A program made the translations under genes and the position numbers. The notes under the pieces were generated by a model, which was given only the letters and a program-made list of their open reading frames with translations, was not told the origin of the DNA and searched no databases. Below, in pieces: positions 47,143 to 59,960 of a stretch of DNA of 64,000 nt (within the stretch, counting starts at the first letter, position 1; every line of letters begins with the position of its first letter). This stretch comes from Archivesica marissinica (Eukaryota; Mollusca; Bivalvia; Venerida; Vesicomyidae): assembly GCA_014843695.1 (NCBI GenBank), contig CM026386.1, positions 82,132,129-82,196,128 on the forward strand. Reading direction: 5' to 3'.

Positions 47143-49035
47143 TACACATTCCTCAGGCATAATATAATTTGCTTTGGTTTCCGTTCTTTCTTTCTCTCGA
47201 TGATTTTCATTGGCTTAATAAGCATATATGTTTGACCATACGTATGTACACATTCCTCAGGCCGTCCGTTCTGTCTCTCCACACTTTAATTGGCTTAATA
47301 AGCATAGCTGTTTCACCATACGTACGTACACATTCCTCAGGCCGTCCGTTCTGTCTCTCCATACTTTAATTGGCTTAATAAGCATAGATGTTTGACCATA
47401 CATACGAACACATTCCTCAGACCGTCCGTTCTGTCTCCCCCTTCTTTAATTGGCTTAATAAGCATAGATGTTTCACCATTCGTACGTACACATTCCTCAG
47501 GCCGTCCGTTCTGTCTCTATATACTTTAATTGGCTTAATAAGCATAGATGTTTGACCATACGTACGAACACATTCCTAAGACCGTCCGTTCTGTCTCTCC
47601 ATACTTTAATTGGCTTAATAAGCATAGATGTTTGACCATACGTACGTACACATTCCTCGGACCGTCCGTTATGTCTCTCCATACTTTAATTGGCCTAATA
47701 AGCATAGATGTTTGACAGATCGAACACATTCCTCGGACCGTCCGTTCTTTCTCTCCATACTTTAATTGGCCTAATAAGCATATGTGTTTGACATATCATA
47801 CACATTTCTCAGACCGTCCGTTCTGTCTCTCCATACTTTAATTGGCTTATAAGCCAGATGTTTCACCATACGTACGAACACATTCCTCAGACCGTCCGTT
47901 CTGTCACTCCATACTTTAATTGGCCTAATAAGCATATGTGTTTGACAGATCGAACACATTCCTCAGGCCGTCCGTTCTGTCTCTCCACACTTTAATTGGC
48001 CTAATAAGCATATGTGTTTGACATATCGTACACATTCCTCAGACCGTCCGTTCGGTCTCTCCATACTTTAATTGGCTTAATAAGCATAGATGTTTGAACA
48101 TACGTACGAACACATTCCTCAGACCGTCCGTTCTGTCTCTCCTACTTTATTGGCCTAATATATGTGTTGACAGATCGAACACATTCCTCAGGCCCCGTTC
48201 TGTCTTCCACACTTATTGGCCTAATGCATATGTGTTTGACATATGTACACATTCTCAGACCGTCCGTTCGGTCTCTCCTACTTTAATGGCTTAATAAGCA
48301 TAGATGTTTGAACATACGTACGAACACATTCCTCGGACCGTCCGCTATGTCTCTCCATACTTTAATTGGCCTAATAAGCATAGATGTTTGACAGATCGAA
48401 CACATTCCTCGGACCGTCCGTTCTTTCTCTCCATACTTTAATTGGCCTAATAAGCATATGTGTTTGACATATCATACACATTCCTCAGACCGTCCGTTCT
48501 GTCTCTCCATACTTTAATTGGCTTAATAAGCATAGATGTTTGACCATACGTACGTACACATTCCTCGGACCGTCCGTTCTGTCTCTCCATACTTTAATTG
48601 GCCTAATAAGCATATGTGTTTGACATATCGTACACATTTCTCAGACCGTCCGTTCTGTCTCTCCATACTTTAATTGGCTTAATAAGCATATGTGTTTGAC
48701 ATATCGTACACATTCCTCAGACCGTCCGTTCTGTCTCTCCATACTTTAATTGGCTTAATAAGCATATGTGTTTGACATATCGTACACATTCCTCAGACCG
48801 TCCGTTCTGTCTCTCCATACTTTAATTGGCTTAATACGCATATATGTTTCACCATACGTACGTACACATTCCTCAGGCCGTCCGTTCTGTCTCTCGATCA
48901 TTTTAATTGGCTTAATACGCATATATTTATTTTACAATTACTTACAAATTAGTCAAGCCGTCCGTCCGTCTGATCTTTCCATCATTTGAATTGGCTTAAT
49001 ACGCATGGATTCTTGACGTACACATTCACCAGGCT
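47143..49035. repeat. 72-80 bp satellite, about 24 units
   Basis: Unit acacattcctcagaccgtcc gttctgtctctccatacttt aattggcttaataagcatag atgtttgaccatacgtacgt, with a shorter form carrying gacatatcgt or gacagatcga. 48140-48295 is rich in small deletions. Confidence 0.95.
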
Positions 49036-49059
49036 GTCCTTTTTTTCATCACCATCATG

Positions 49060-49779
49060 TTTAATACATTACTAAACTTGGATTTTAATACATTCCTAAA
49101 CTTGGATGTTAATACATTACTAAACTTGGATTTTTAATACATTACTAAACTTGGATTTTAATACATTACTAAACTTGGATTCTAATACATTACTAAACTT
49201 GGATTCTAATACATTACTAAACTGGGATTCTAATACATTACTAAACCTGGGTTTTAATACATTACTAAACTTGGATTCTAATACATTAATAAACTTGGAT
49301 TCTAATACATTACTAAACTTGGATTCTAATACATTACTAAACTTGGATTTTAATACATTACTAAACTTGGATTTTAATACATTACTAAACTTGGATTTTA
49401 ATACATTACTAAACCTGGGTTTTAATACATTACTAAACTTGGGTTTTAATACATTACTAAACTTGGATTTTAATACATTACTAAACCTGGGTTTTAATAC
49501 ATTACTAAACTTGGACTTTAATACATTACTAACCTTGGATTTTAATACATTACTAAACCTGGGTTTTAATACATTACTAAACTTGGATTTTAATACATTA
49601 CTAAACTTGGGTTTTAATACATTACTAAACTTGGATTTTAATACATTACTAAACTTGGATTTTAATACATTACTAAACCTGGGTTTTAATACATTACTAA
49701 ACTTGGATTTTAATACATTACTAAACCTGGGTTTTAATACATTACTAAACTTGGATTTTAATACATTACTAAACTTGGA
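49060..49779. repeat. 24-bp satellite running into the gap
   Basis: Unit ttttaatacattactaaact tgga, about 30 copies before the N run. Length is unknown because the assembly breaks here. Confidence 0.97.
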
Positions 49780-50779
49780 NNNNNNNNNNNNNNNNNNNNN
49801 NNNNNNNNNNNNNNNNNNNNNNNNNNNNNNNNNNNNNNNNNNNNNNNNNNNNNNNNNNNNNNNNNNNNNNNNNNNNNNNNNNNNNNNNNNNNNNNNNNNN
49901 NNNNNNNNNNNNNNNNNNNNNNNNNNNNNNNNNNNNNNNNNNNNNNNNNNNNNNNNNNNNNNNNNNNNNNNNNNNNNNNNNNNNNNNNNNNNNNNNNNNN
50001 NNNNNNNNNNNNNNNNNNNNNNNNNNNNNNNNNNNNNNNNNNNNNNNNNNNNNNNNNNNNNNNNNNNNNNNNNNNNNNNNNNNNNNNNNNNNNNNNNNNN
50101 NNNNNNNNNNNNNNNNNNNNNNNNNNNNNNNNNNNNNNNNNNNNNNNNNNNNNNNNNNNNNNNNNNNNNNNNNNNNNNNNNNNNNNNNNNNNNNNNNNNN
50201 NNNNNNNNNNNNNNNNNNNNNNNNNNNNNNNNNNNNNNNNNNNNNNNNNNNNNNNNNNNNNNNNNNNNNNNNNNNNNNNNNNNNNNNNNNNNNNNNNNNN
50301 NNNNNNNNNNNNNNNNNNNNNNNNNNNNNNNNNNNNNNNNNNNNNNNNNNNNNNNNNNNNNNNNNNNNNNNNNNNNNNNNNNNNNNNNNNNNNNNNNNNN
50401 NNNNNNNNNNNNNNNNNNNNNNNNNNNNNNNNNNNNNNNNNNNNNNNNNNNNNNNNNNNNNNNNNNNNNNNNNNNNNNNNNNNNNNNNNNNNNNNNNNNN
50501 NNNNNNNNNNNNNNNNNNNNNNNNNNNNNNNNNNNNNNNNNNNNNNNNNNNNNNNNNNNNNNNNNNNNNNNNNNNNNNNNNNNNNNNNNNNNNNNNNNNN
50601 NNNNNNNNNNNNNNNNNNNNNNNNNNNNNNNNNNNNNNNNNNNNNNNNNNNNNNNNNNNNNNNNNNNNNNNNNNNNNNNNNNNNNNNNNNNNNNNNNNNN
50701 NNNNNNNNNNNNNNNNNNNNNNNNNNNNNNNNNNNNNNNNNNNNNNNNNNNNNNNNNNNNNNNNNNNNNNNNNNNNNNN
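49780..50779. other. Assembly gap, exactly 1000 N
   Basis: Round-number placeholder between two different satellites. True size and orientation are unknown. Confidence 0.99.
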
Positions 50780-53700
50780 TGTATAGTGTGTATATTATGT
50801 ATATGTATAGTGTGTATATTATGTATATGTATAGTGTATATATTATGTATATGTATAGTGTATATATTATGTATATGTATAGTGTGTAAATGATGTATAT
50901 GTATAGTGTATATATTATGTATATGTATAGTGTATATATTATGTATATGTATAGTGTGTATATTATGTATATGTATAGTGTATATATTATGTATAGTGTA
51001 TATATTATGTATATGTATAGTGTGTATATTATGTATATGTATAGTGTGTATATTATGTATATGTATAGTGTGTATATTATGTATATGTATAGTGTGTATA
51101 TTATGCATAGTGTGTATATTATGTATAGTGTGTATATTATGTATATGTATAGTGTGTATATTATGTATAGTGTGTATATTATGTATAGTGTATATTTATG
51201 TATATGTATAGTGTGTATATTATGTATATGTATAGTGTATATATTATGTATATGTATAGTGTGTATATTATGTATATGTATAGTGTGTATATTATGTATA
51301 GTGTGTATATTATGTATATGTATAGTGTGTATATTATGTATATGTATAGTGTGTATATTGTGTATATGTATAGTGTGTATATTATGTATAGTGTGTATAT
51401 TATGTATAGTGTGTATATTATGTATAGTGTGTATATTATGTATAGTGTGTATATTATGTATAGTGTGTATATTATGTATAGTGTGTATATTATGTATATG
51501 TATAGTGTGTATATTATGTATATGTATAGTGTGTATATTATGTATATGTATAGTGTGTATATTATGTATATGTATAGTGTGTATATTATGTATATGTATA
51601 GTGTGTATATTATGTATATGTATAGTGTGTATATTATGTATAGTGTGTATATTATGTATATGTATAGTGTGTATATTATGTATATGTATAGTGTGTATAT
51701 TATGTATAGTGTGTATATTATGTATATGTATAGTGTGTATATTATGTATAGTGTGTATATTATGTATAGTGTGTATATTATGTATAGTGTGTATATTATG
51801 TATATGTATAGTGTGTATATTATGTATATGTATAGTGTGTATATTATGTATATGTTGTGTGTATATTATGTATATGTATAGTGTGTATATTATGTATATG
51901 TATAGTGTGTATATTATGTATATGTATAGTGTGTATATTATGTATATGTATAGTGTGTATATTATGTATATGTATAGTGTGTATATTATGTATATGTATA
52001 GTGTGTATATTATGTATATGTATAGTGTGTATATTATGTATAGTGTGTATATTATGTATATGTATAGTGTGTATATTATGTATATGTATAGTGTGTATAT
52101 TATGTATATGTATAGTGTGTATATTATGTATAGTGTGTATATTATGTATATGTATAGTGTGTATATTATGTATATGTATAGTGTGTATATTATGTATATG
52201 TATAGTGTGTATATTATGTATAGTGTGTATATTATGTATATGTATAGTGTGTATATTATGTATATGTATAGTGTGTATATTATGTATATGTATAGTGTGT
52301 ATATTATGTATATGTATAGTGTGTATATTATGTATAGTGTGTATATTATGTATATGTATAGTGTGTATATTATGTATATTGTATAGTGTGTATATTATGT
52401 ATATGTATAGTGTGTATATTATGTATATGTATAGTGTATATATTATGTATATGTATAGTGTGTATATTATGTATATGTATAGTGTGTATATTATGTATAT
52501 GTATAGTGTGTATATTATGTATATGTATAGTGTGTATATTATGTATATGTATAGTGTGTATATTATGTATAGTGTGTATATTATGTATATGTATAGTGTG
52601 TATATTATGTATAGTGTGTATATGCATAGTGTGTATATTATGTATAGTGTGTATATGTATAGTGTGTATATTATGTATATGTATAGTGTGTATATTATGT
52701 ATATGTATAGTGTGTATATGTATAGTGTGTACATTATGTATATGTATAGTGTGTATATTATGTATATGTATAGTGTGTATATGTATAGTGTGTACATTAT
52801 GTATAGTGTGTACATTATGTATATGTATAGTGTGTATATTATGTATATGTATATTGTATATATTATGTATATGTATAGTGTGTATATTATGTATATGTAT
52901 AGTGTGTATATTATGTATATGCATAGTGTGTATATTATGTATATGTATAGTGTGTACATTATGTATATGTATAGTGTGTATATTATGTATAGTGTGTATA
53001 TTATGTATATGTATAGTGTGTATATTATGTATAGTGTGTTTTATGTATATGTATAGTGTGTATATTATGTATATGTATAGTGTGTATATTATGTATATGT
53101 ATAGTGTGTATATTATGTATATGTATAGTGTGTATATTATGTATATGTATAGTGTGTATATTATGTATATGTATAGTGTGTATATTATGTATAGTGTGTA
53201 TATTATGTATATGTATAGTGTGTATATTATGTATATGTATAGTGTGTATATTATGTATATGTATAGTGTGTATATTATGTATAGTGTGTATATTATGCAT
53301 AGTGTGTATATTATGTATATGTATAGTGTGTATATTATGTATATGTATAGTGTGTATATTATGTATATGTATAGTGTGTATATTATGTATATGTATAGTG
53401 TGTATATTATGTATATGTATAGTGTGTATATTATGTATAGTGTATATATTATGTATATGTATAGTGTGTATATTATGTATATGTATAGTGTGTATATTAT
53501 GTATATGTATAGTGTGTATATTATGTATATGTATAGTGTGTATATTATGTATAGTGTGTATATTATGTATATGTATAGTGTGTATATTATGTATATGTAT
53601 AGTGTGTATATTATGTATAGTGTGTATATTATGTATATGTATAGTGTGTATATTAGTGTGTATATTATGTATATGTATAGTGTGTATATTAATATTATGT

Positions 53701-54310
53701 ATATGTATAGTGTGTATATTATGTATATGTATAGTGTGTATATTATGTATATGTATAGTGTATATATTATGTATATGTATAGTGTATATATTATGTATAT
53801 GTATAGTGTGTAAATGATGTATATGTATAGTGTATATATTATGTATATGTATAGTGTATATATTATGTATAGTGTATATATTATGTATATGTATAGTGTA
53901 TATATTATGTATATGTATAGTGTATATATTATGTATATGTATAGTGTATATATTATGTATATGTATAGTGTATATATTATGTATAGTGTATATATTATGT
54001 ATATGTATAGTGTGTATATTATGTATATGTATAGTGTGTATATTATGTATATGTATAGTGTATATATTATGTATATGTATAGTGTATATTATGTATATGT
54101 ATAGTGTATATATTATGTATATGTATAGTGTGTAAATGATGTATATGTATAGTGTATATATTATGTATATGTATAGTGTATATATTATGTATATGTATAG
54201 TGTGTATATTATGTATATGTATAGTGTGTATATTATGTATATGTATAGTGTGTATATTATGTATATGTATAGTGTATATATTATGTATATGCATAGTGTA
54301 TATATTATGA
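50780..54310. repeat. 24/18-bp AT-rich satellite, at least 150 units
   Basis: Unit tgtatattatgtatatgtat agtg, mixed with an 18-bp form lacking tatgta. Both lengths are multiples of six, so long frames of Ile/Cys/Val/Tyr or His/Ile/Thr appear; these are not genes. The rare variant gtgtaaatgatg occurs at about 50885, 53810 and 54130. Confidence 0.98.
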
Positions 54311-54326
54311 CGAATACATAAGTTCA

Positions 54327-54540
54327 AACCAAGGGCACAGTCGTAACAGTTTCACGGGAAGTATGTGAGATGGTACAGCGGTCGCCAGATCGGACAGGTG
54401 GGTTTTCTCCGGGTACTCCGGTTTCCTCCCACACGAATGACCACATATACGCTTTCATCCGCGCCAACGAGAGTGGTTAATATAAGTTGTTAGAACTTGC
54501 TTCGCAATCGTTGTAAACTAAATAAAGTTTAAACTAAACG
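54327..54540 (+). mobile_element. SINE family 4 fragment (-) fused to truncated SINE family 3 (+)
   Basis: ccaagggcacagtcgtaaca is the complement of the family 4 mid-body. From 54355 the family 3 V-like core and tail follow without a head. Confidence 0.75.
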
Positions 54541-54883
54541 GCTTCAGCGAGGCTCCGTGTTGTATTGGGGCGGGGGCGGGTATTGTGTGGTAAAATAGAA
54601 CACATCGCATCAACTCCATCTAGTGCATACTATATTAATACCACTGACGGCTTGCAATACACATTCGACATATACATGTCACGTGTGTGCATGCTTTATT
54701 AGTTGAACATCAACTGCTTATATTAATAAAATGCTAAATATGCACTAACGAATTACAGTAATTAAAAATATTGGGTCGATTATTTGCGTGAAGTTGTTTG
54801 ATTATCAAGGACTATTTAATACGATGTACGTATGCACTTTCAAGTTAATTCCTGGTTGTTGTTACCATGGTAATGTGATAAAA
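54541..54883. other. Spacer with an X-box-like palindrome
   Basis: gttaccatggtaat at 54861-54874 resembles the RFX X-box. No gene start nearby supports use. Confidence 0.3.
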
Positions 54884-55028
54884 AGGATCTTACACTCGTG
54901 GGTATTTCATACCATATTTTATTAATATCATTTTGGAATTTTGCTATTAAAAGGCTCGCTTAATAGCAACATTCCAAAATAAGATGAATAAAATATGGTA
55001 TGCAATCACCACGAACGTAATATCCTAT
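54884..55028. mobile_element. Long hairpin (foldback) element
   Basis: Arms of about 60 bp: aggatcttacactcgtgggt... ataccatattttatt... ttttggaattttgctatta, and its complement ending near 55028, with a loop of about 11 bases (aaaggctcgct). Most positions pair. No coding. Confidence 0.75.
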
Positions 55029-55124
55029 ATTTATAAATAATATATCATTTTATGTATAGTCCACCCTAAGGGAAAATGAGTTGTCAATGCATTTTGCAAT
55101 TGTATATTAATTGTAGATTTATTC

Positions 55125-55320
55125 TTTATTTCAGTCTCATCGTTGTACAATACATAAAATATACACAACAAATTATCGTGGCAAAGTACAACACCATTCA
55201 TTATAAAAGAATTATAAGAGACTAATGTAATCACAGATAATCAAACTATCACAGTCTATCGACATATTATTATATTTACATATTAAAACCGAGGAACAGT
55301 CGCTAATTGAAAACTAAATA
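55125..55320 (-). mobile_element. LINE-like 3' end, copy b
   Basis: tttatttcagtctcatcgtt ... accgaggaacagtcgctaat tgaaaa matches 33435-33640. Confidence 0.5.
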
Positions 55321-55715
55321 CTTATTAAAACCATTTGTATGAAAATGTTAAATCTGACATATACATCTTCACTTTGACATTTACAGGTACAACGTCAATT
55401 CACCTCCAATTAGCTACTGTTCACTTACAATGCTACTGTTCACTTACAATGCTCCCAGTAACTAGCAGTAATCACTTGTATCATTCATCGGGACATGTTC
55501 ACAATTTGCACACACTGACTGCGTGTTCACGTAATGCCATGACCTATTATAAATGTTAACTTCGTCTTTTTGAAAGTCACGCACTTTTTTCATCGGAACG
55601 TTAGAGCCCGATACTACAAGATACAGATTGCATGTCACATTCAACGTGGACTTGTTGTATGTACACAACCAATGACCAAAACCAGTATGAAATAACTATA
55701 TACTAAATCATAATA
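55321..55715. other. No assignable feature
   Basis: A short direct repeat (gctactgttcacttacaat) lies at about 55413-55450. No gene. Confidence 0.4.
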
Positions 55716-55820
55716 TACATACACCAAAGTACACACGCTCATGGTGTGACCTAATAATCGCGTGACAGGACATACACCAAAGTACACACGCGCATGGTGT
55801 GACATAATAATCGCGCGACA
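55716..55820. repeat. Two-unit repeat of about 54 bp
   Basis: acatacaccaaagtacacac gc(t/g)catggtgtgac(c/a)taataatcgcg is present twice. Confidence 0.85.
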
Positions 55821-56046
55821 GCGCAGTGAACTGCCGACACACACACACTCAACAAAATTCATAACCTTGTATTTTATGATATTTGTAGCAAATTAATAAT
55901 CATACAATATAAATTGTTTCATCTTATCGTTTGATGCATTTTATTACAGATGAGTATGCAGCTATTAATTGCATAAATATCTGTATTAAAAATGTATCTA
56001 ATAAGATTATATTAATATCTGATATCGTTACATGGGAATGATTGAA
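55821..56046. other. No assignable feature
   Basis: AT-rich spacer. Confidence 0.4.
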
Positions 56047-56130
56047 CGTGTGTGTGTGTGTGTGTGTGCGTGTGTGCGTGCGTGCGTGCGTGCGTGCGTG
56101 CCTGCGTGTGTGTGTGTGTGTGTGTGTGTG
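56047..56130. repeat. (GT)n/(GTGC)n microsatellite
   Basis: Alternating purine-pyrimidine run with a central gtgcgtgcgtgc block. Confidence 0.96.
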
Positions 56131-56846
56131 ACGATAATTCAAAATGTTGTTGATGGATTGTAATGAAATTGTGTGGACATATTTTAGTCTTGGGGGAAGT
56201 GATCTAATTTTAGAGAAATGAGTCACTGTTTGTGAGAGCGGCCAGGTAAGTGTCCACAACTCATAATGATTTGCCAAGTAAAGTGGGCATTTCACTGACC
56301 TCACTGGCCCCAGGCGTTGACCGATTTATCCCAACCCTTTATATATCACAAAGTTCCATCAGTATCCAACTATGATTTTTAAACAGCATGGTTAAAGTAT
56401 ACGTAATATGCAAGCTACATTTCGCAATATCCGCACAAAGATATGAGATCTTCTATTAATACCAAAATACCGATGCCCGGTATTAACAACAGATCACATG
56501 TCATCGTACGAGTTGTAATAAACAACATCCACGGTATTCAAACTATGTAAATTGTAGTAATTGACCTGCGTAACCTTCCGCGCTATATCTCCTGAATTAG
56601 TACCTCTCGGCGCCAACGCCGGTGCCATTAGGATATATTGAATTTATTACATTTTTGTCATCAAAAACATGCTAAGTCAGGACAATACAAACGTCTGTTT
56701 CTGTTGTCATGGCTACACAAGGACTACGTGTTATTTCCTTCCAATTTACTTTTAATCTCCACACACATTCATAGCCAATGTTTCAGCGGGATCACACATC
56801 TCTATCAAGGAAATGCTAATATCCTCGACGTCTTCATAATGATAGA
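56131..56846. other. No assignable feature
   Basis: cggccag|gtaagt at about 56247 is a perfect splice-donor match, but no open exon precedes it. Confidence 0.35.
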
Positions 56847-57135
56847 TGACGGATCTGTAGTACAGTGGTAAAACACTGGACTGGTAATCCAGGTATCGCA
56901 GGTTCGATCCCCCGTCTGACCCTAATAAAATTAACAGTCTTTCAGATGGGACGTTAAACCGAGGTCTCGTGTCGGTGCTTTACATCGTGCACGTAAAAGA
57001 ACCAGAGGAGACCCTGGAATAGGTCTCTGTCTGTATCATTGCACTATCCACCAACATCTAAAATGACTAATCTCTTCAGGAGGCGTCGCTCATATCGGCA
57101 ACCGGTAGCGACGATAAATAAACGTAAAACACACA
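56847..57135 (+). mobile_element. SINE family 2, full-length copy
   Basis: gatctgtagtacagtggtaa head, tggactggtaatccaggtat, ggttcgatcccccgtctg, Deu-like gggacgttaaaccgaggtct, and caaccggtagcgacgataaa tail. Only a 6-bp flanking match (tgatag). Confidence 0.88.
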
Positions 57136-57771
57136 GTGATAGTTGTTAACGAAATCCATTGCCTTGATAGAGGCGGGTGATTCTGCCCTGACTGGGTGTG
57201 GTGGACAGTGACGTTATATACCTCCTTGTTTTAGGAATATGTGTGAGTTACTACAATTTAATTTTATCTCGAAATTTTCAAATCATAAATGGTATTTACA
57301 TGATATCGCTTAATATGTATCAACGTTTAATTTATTCTTAACATGTGAATGATTGACATGGTGAAAGATGGTCTTTTCTTTTATGCTTTCCAATGAATGA
57401 ATGTGTTTTCTTAGTGAAAGAAAATGCTATATTTCGCCGTTTATGAAACAGTGGAAGATGGCACTTTCATTACCACTGTTTGTCTTTCAGCGTATTCCTC
57501 CACGGTACTTTTGTATTTTAGCTATCTTCTGACAATTATAAACGTAACTATAAAGTAATTTGTTCTAAATGAATTTGATTTGTCTGTGGCAGCAAACATA
57601 AACTAACTTGATATATTATACGGGAACTATTTTTTATTGCGTACGTTCACACTAATATAAGTGCTTGTGTATTATAGTGCAATGAGGCTAACAGGGGTAG
57701 TTAAAATGAATAAAATTGGATAAGAAATATTATAATAGCCAAAATGATTAGAAATCATAAAAGAAAAGTAG
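57136..57771. other. No assignable feature
   Basis: Nothing recognised. Confidence 0.4.
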
Positions 57772-57895
57772 ATTTGTGTTTATTCGTGTAATATAGGATT
57801 TAATTCATTTCGTGGTCACCGAAATATGTGGCGTTATACACAGTTCGGTGATCACTCGGTGAATAAATCCCAATCTTACACTAGTAAACACAAAT
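57772..57895. mobile_element. Hairpin (foldback) element
   Basis: Arms of about 50 bp from atttgtgtttattcgtgtaa to ttcggtgatcactcggtgaa ... taaacacaaat, loop of about 20 bases. The terminal 11 bp are perfect inverted repeats. No coding. Confidence 0.7.
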
Positions 57896-58242
57896 ATTCT
57901 CTATATCCGTTCACTGTTTTAATATTTTGCTCCCTGTGGCTGTAATTTAAAATAACGTCAACATAAATAGTTCTGGAAGCAACTAGTCGGTGACGCCATT
58001 TTGGAAGCTATGTAAAGGCAACAATATATAATTAAATAGTTTTTATCATCATCATCAGAAACAAGGTGATTTAATATTATCAGCTATCAATTATACTCGT
58101 TGCTATAGTCCCCTTCATGGTAATATTCCTTTTAGATTTCATTCGTGAAATATATCACTGAAACGAACATTTTTTAACAAATATTCTGTATATCTATCTG
58201 ATGTACACGAGACAAAAATGATTTAGTTGTTATAAACTTATT
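57896..58242. other. No assignable feature
   Basis: gacgccattttggaagc at about 57992 resembles a YY1-type promoter word on the - strand. No gene follows. Confidence 0.3.
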
Positions 58243-58470
58243 TCTGATTAGCGCAGTGGTTAGCGCGCTCGCTTTTCACAAATGCAACCCGGGTTCAATC
58301 CTCGGACCGGAAAGTGTGAGAGATGGTACGGTGGTCGCCATATCGGACAGGTGGGTTTTCTCCGGGTACTCCGGTTTCCTCCCACACGAATAACCACATT
58401 TACGCTTTCATCCGCGCCAACAAGAGTGGCTTCGCAATCGTTGTAAAATAAATAAAGATCAAACTAAACA
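58243..58470 (+). mobile_element. SINE family 3, copy d
   Basis: ctgattagcgcagtggttag cgcg head, cccgggttcaatcct, V-like core, and a tail missing about 25 bases (direct step from caagagtg to gcttcgcaat). Confidence 0.88.
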
Positions 58471-59217
58471 TCTTTCCCTATATATGTTTTGTCTAAAATG
58501 TATAGGAATTATTAAATTTATAGAGCCGGTCAGGTGACCATAAACGTGTTTAGGCAAACATTCGATATGAGAATGTTACAACGATATTTTCCCATATGGC
58601 AGTACGCGTAGGTGGTAACGTCTGTAATGTGAACATCACCATGATTTATGCTGGAGTCATACAATCAACTCAATTGTCGCAGATGTCCACATAGGAATTA
58701 ACACATTGAGCGTCATGGAATTACTACGGTTGCTTGGCAACGCTAAATAATATCCTACATGGATTATACTTGACTATGTTTATACAAAGAAATAAAGATT
58801 GTTAAAACTAACGCTAAATTTACAAAACGAGGTCGTACTATTAATATATAAATCGTCCGACCGCTGCCAAGGACTATGTGAAACTAAGGTTGAAATCGGC
58901 AATCTGTTTTAATGAATGATTGAAAATGGATGACAAATACTAACTTAAAAACAAAAATAAATAATCACTTTATATAACCCTTCATCTCATTGGTGTTCTA
59001 TACAACCGACCCCTTCCCCTTACTGATATCAAAATGTCATGACAATAGAGACGTTAATGAGCAGATAGCTCATATCTATCTTGAACTAATAATGATAGAA
59101 TTATTTGTTTTGTAATTTAATTTATCTCTCGATAACATTCAGTACATTATTCTCACAAAATATACCATTATTTATTCACGTGCTGCAATGGGGGGGGGGA
59201 AGAACCGAATCAAATAT
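58471..59217. other. No assignable feature
   Basis: gttgcttggcaac at 58729-58741 resembles an RFX X-box. A G run lies near 59190. Confidence 0.35.
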
Positions 59218-59231
59218 TGAAATGACTGATG

Positions 59232-59475
59232 TTATTATTTATGTTATATTTCGGGTTTTACGCCTGCATCAGCACCATTTTGGGCTATATCGCCGGCGGG
59301 CAGTTTACCTAACAACACCTTTCCTGGGCAGGCTCCAGCGGTTAACCAGTACTTGGGTGCACCAACCTCCGTAAGAAACTGCCAACGTTTTCATATAAAT
59401 GAGACACGGCCTGGCGGGGCTCGAACCCGTGACCATCAGTGATGATAGGTTACAGTGGTATACAAGTCAGCGATC
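59232..59475 (-). mobile_element. SINE family 1, copy d with target duplication
   Basis: Lacks only the A-box end. Perfect 14-bp repeats TGAAATGACTGATG lie at 59218-59231 and 59476-59489. Confidence 0.93.
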
Positions 59476-59589
59476 TGAAATGACTGATGATCCAACCCAT
59501 CTGTGTATGCTACATTTTGTGTATATAATACGTATGTATTTGCTTTCAAATCAGTTGCACCGCTGTATGCCAGAATCACACTGGAAGTG

Positions 59590-59960
59590 TTGAATGGTTC
59601 ATGTGAGGCAGTCGTCCAGCTGGCTTGCGGAAGTTCGGTGGTTCAACCTGGGTGCCCACCCGTGCTAGAACTTCTGCTCGAAGGGACACTCGGCGTCTTC
59701 CTTCACAAATAATGACTGGAGAGTGGGAAGGGACACTCGGCGTCTTCCTTCGCACATAATGACTGGAGAGTGGGAAGGGACACTCGGCGTCTTCCTTCGC
59801 ACATAATGACTGGAGAGTGGGAAGGGACACTCGGCGTCTTCCTTCACAAATAATGACTGGAGAGTGGGAAGGGACACTCGGCGTCTTCCTTCACAAATAA
59901 TGACTGGAGAGTGGCCATATGACCTCAGCTGTGGCGTGATACTACAAACACATGTAACCC
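59590..59960 (+). mobile_element. Interspersed repeat with internal 47-bp tandem array
   Basis: ggcagtcgtccagctggctt gcggaagttcggtggttcaa cctgggtgcccacccgtgct opens a sequence that resembles a SINE-like repeat I recall from molluscs (recalled, not checked). The segment gggacactcggcgtcttcct tcacaaataatgactggaga gtgggaa is repeated about five times (59688-59910), then the element resumes with ggccatatgacctcagctgt. The array thus sits inside the element. Confidence 0.65.

Noticed and set aside
49151..54321. Very long open frames (up to 662 codons) rich in Ile/Val/Cys/Tyr or His/Ile/Thr
   Set aside because: They follow from satellite units of 24 and 18 bp and run through the N gap; no start, no codon bias.
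56200..56260. Exon ending at cggccag|gtaagt
   Set aside because: The preceding sequence offers only a 32-base open piece with no recognisable content.
59576..59877. Ser/Pro-rich 84-codon - strand protein
   Set aside because: Produced by the 47-bp tandem array within an interspersed repeat.
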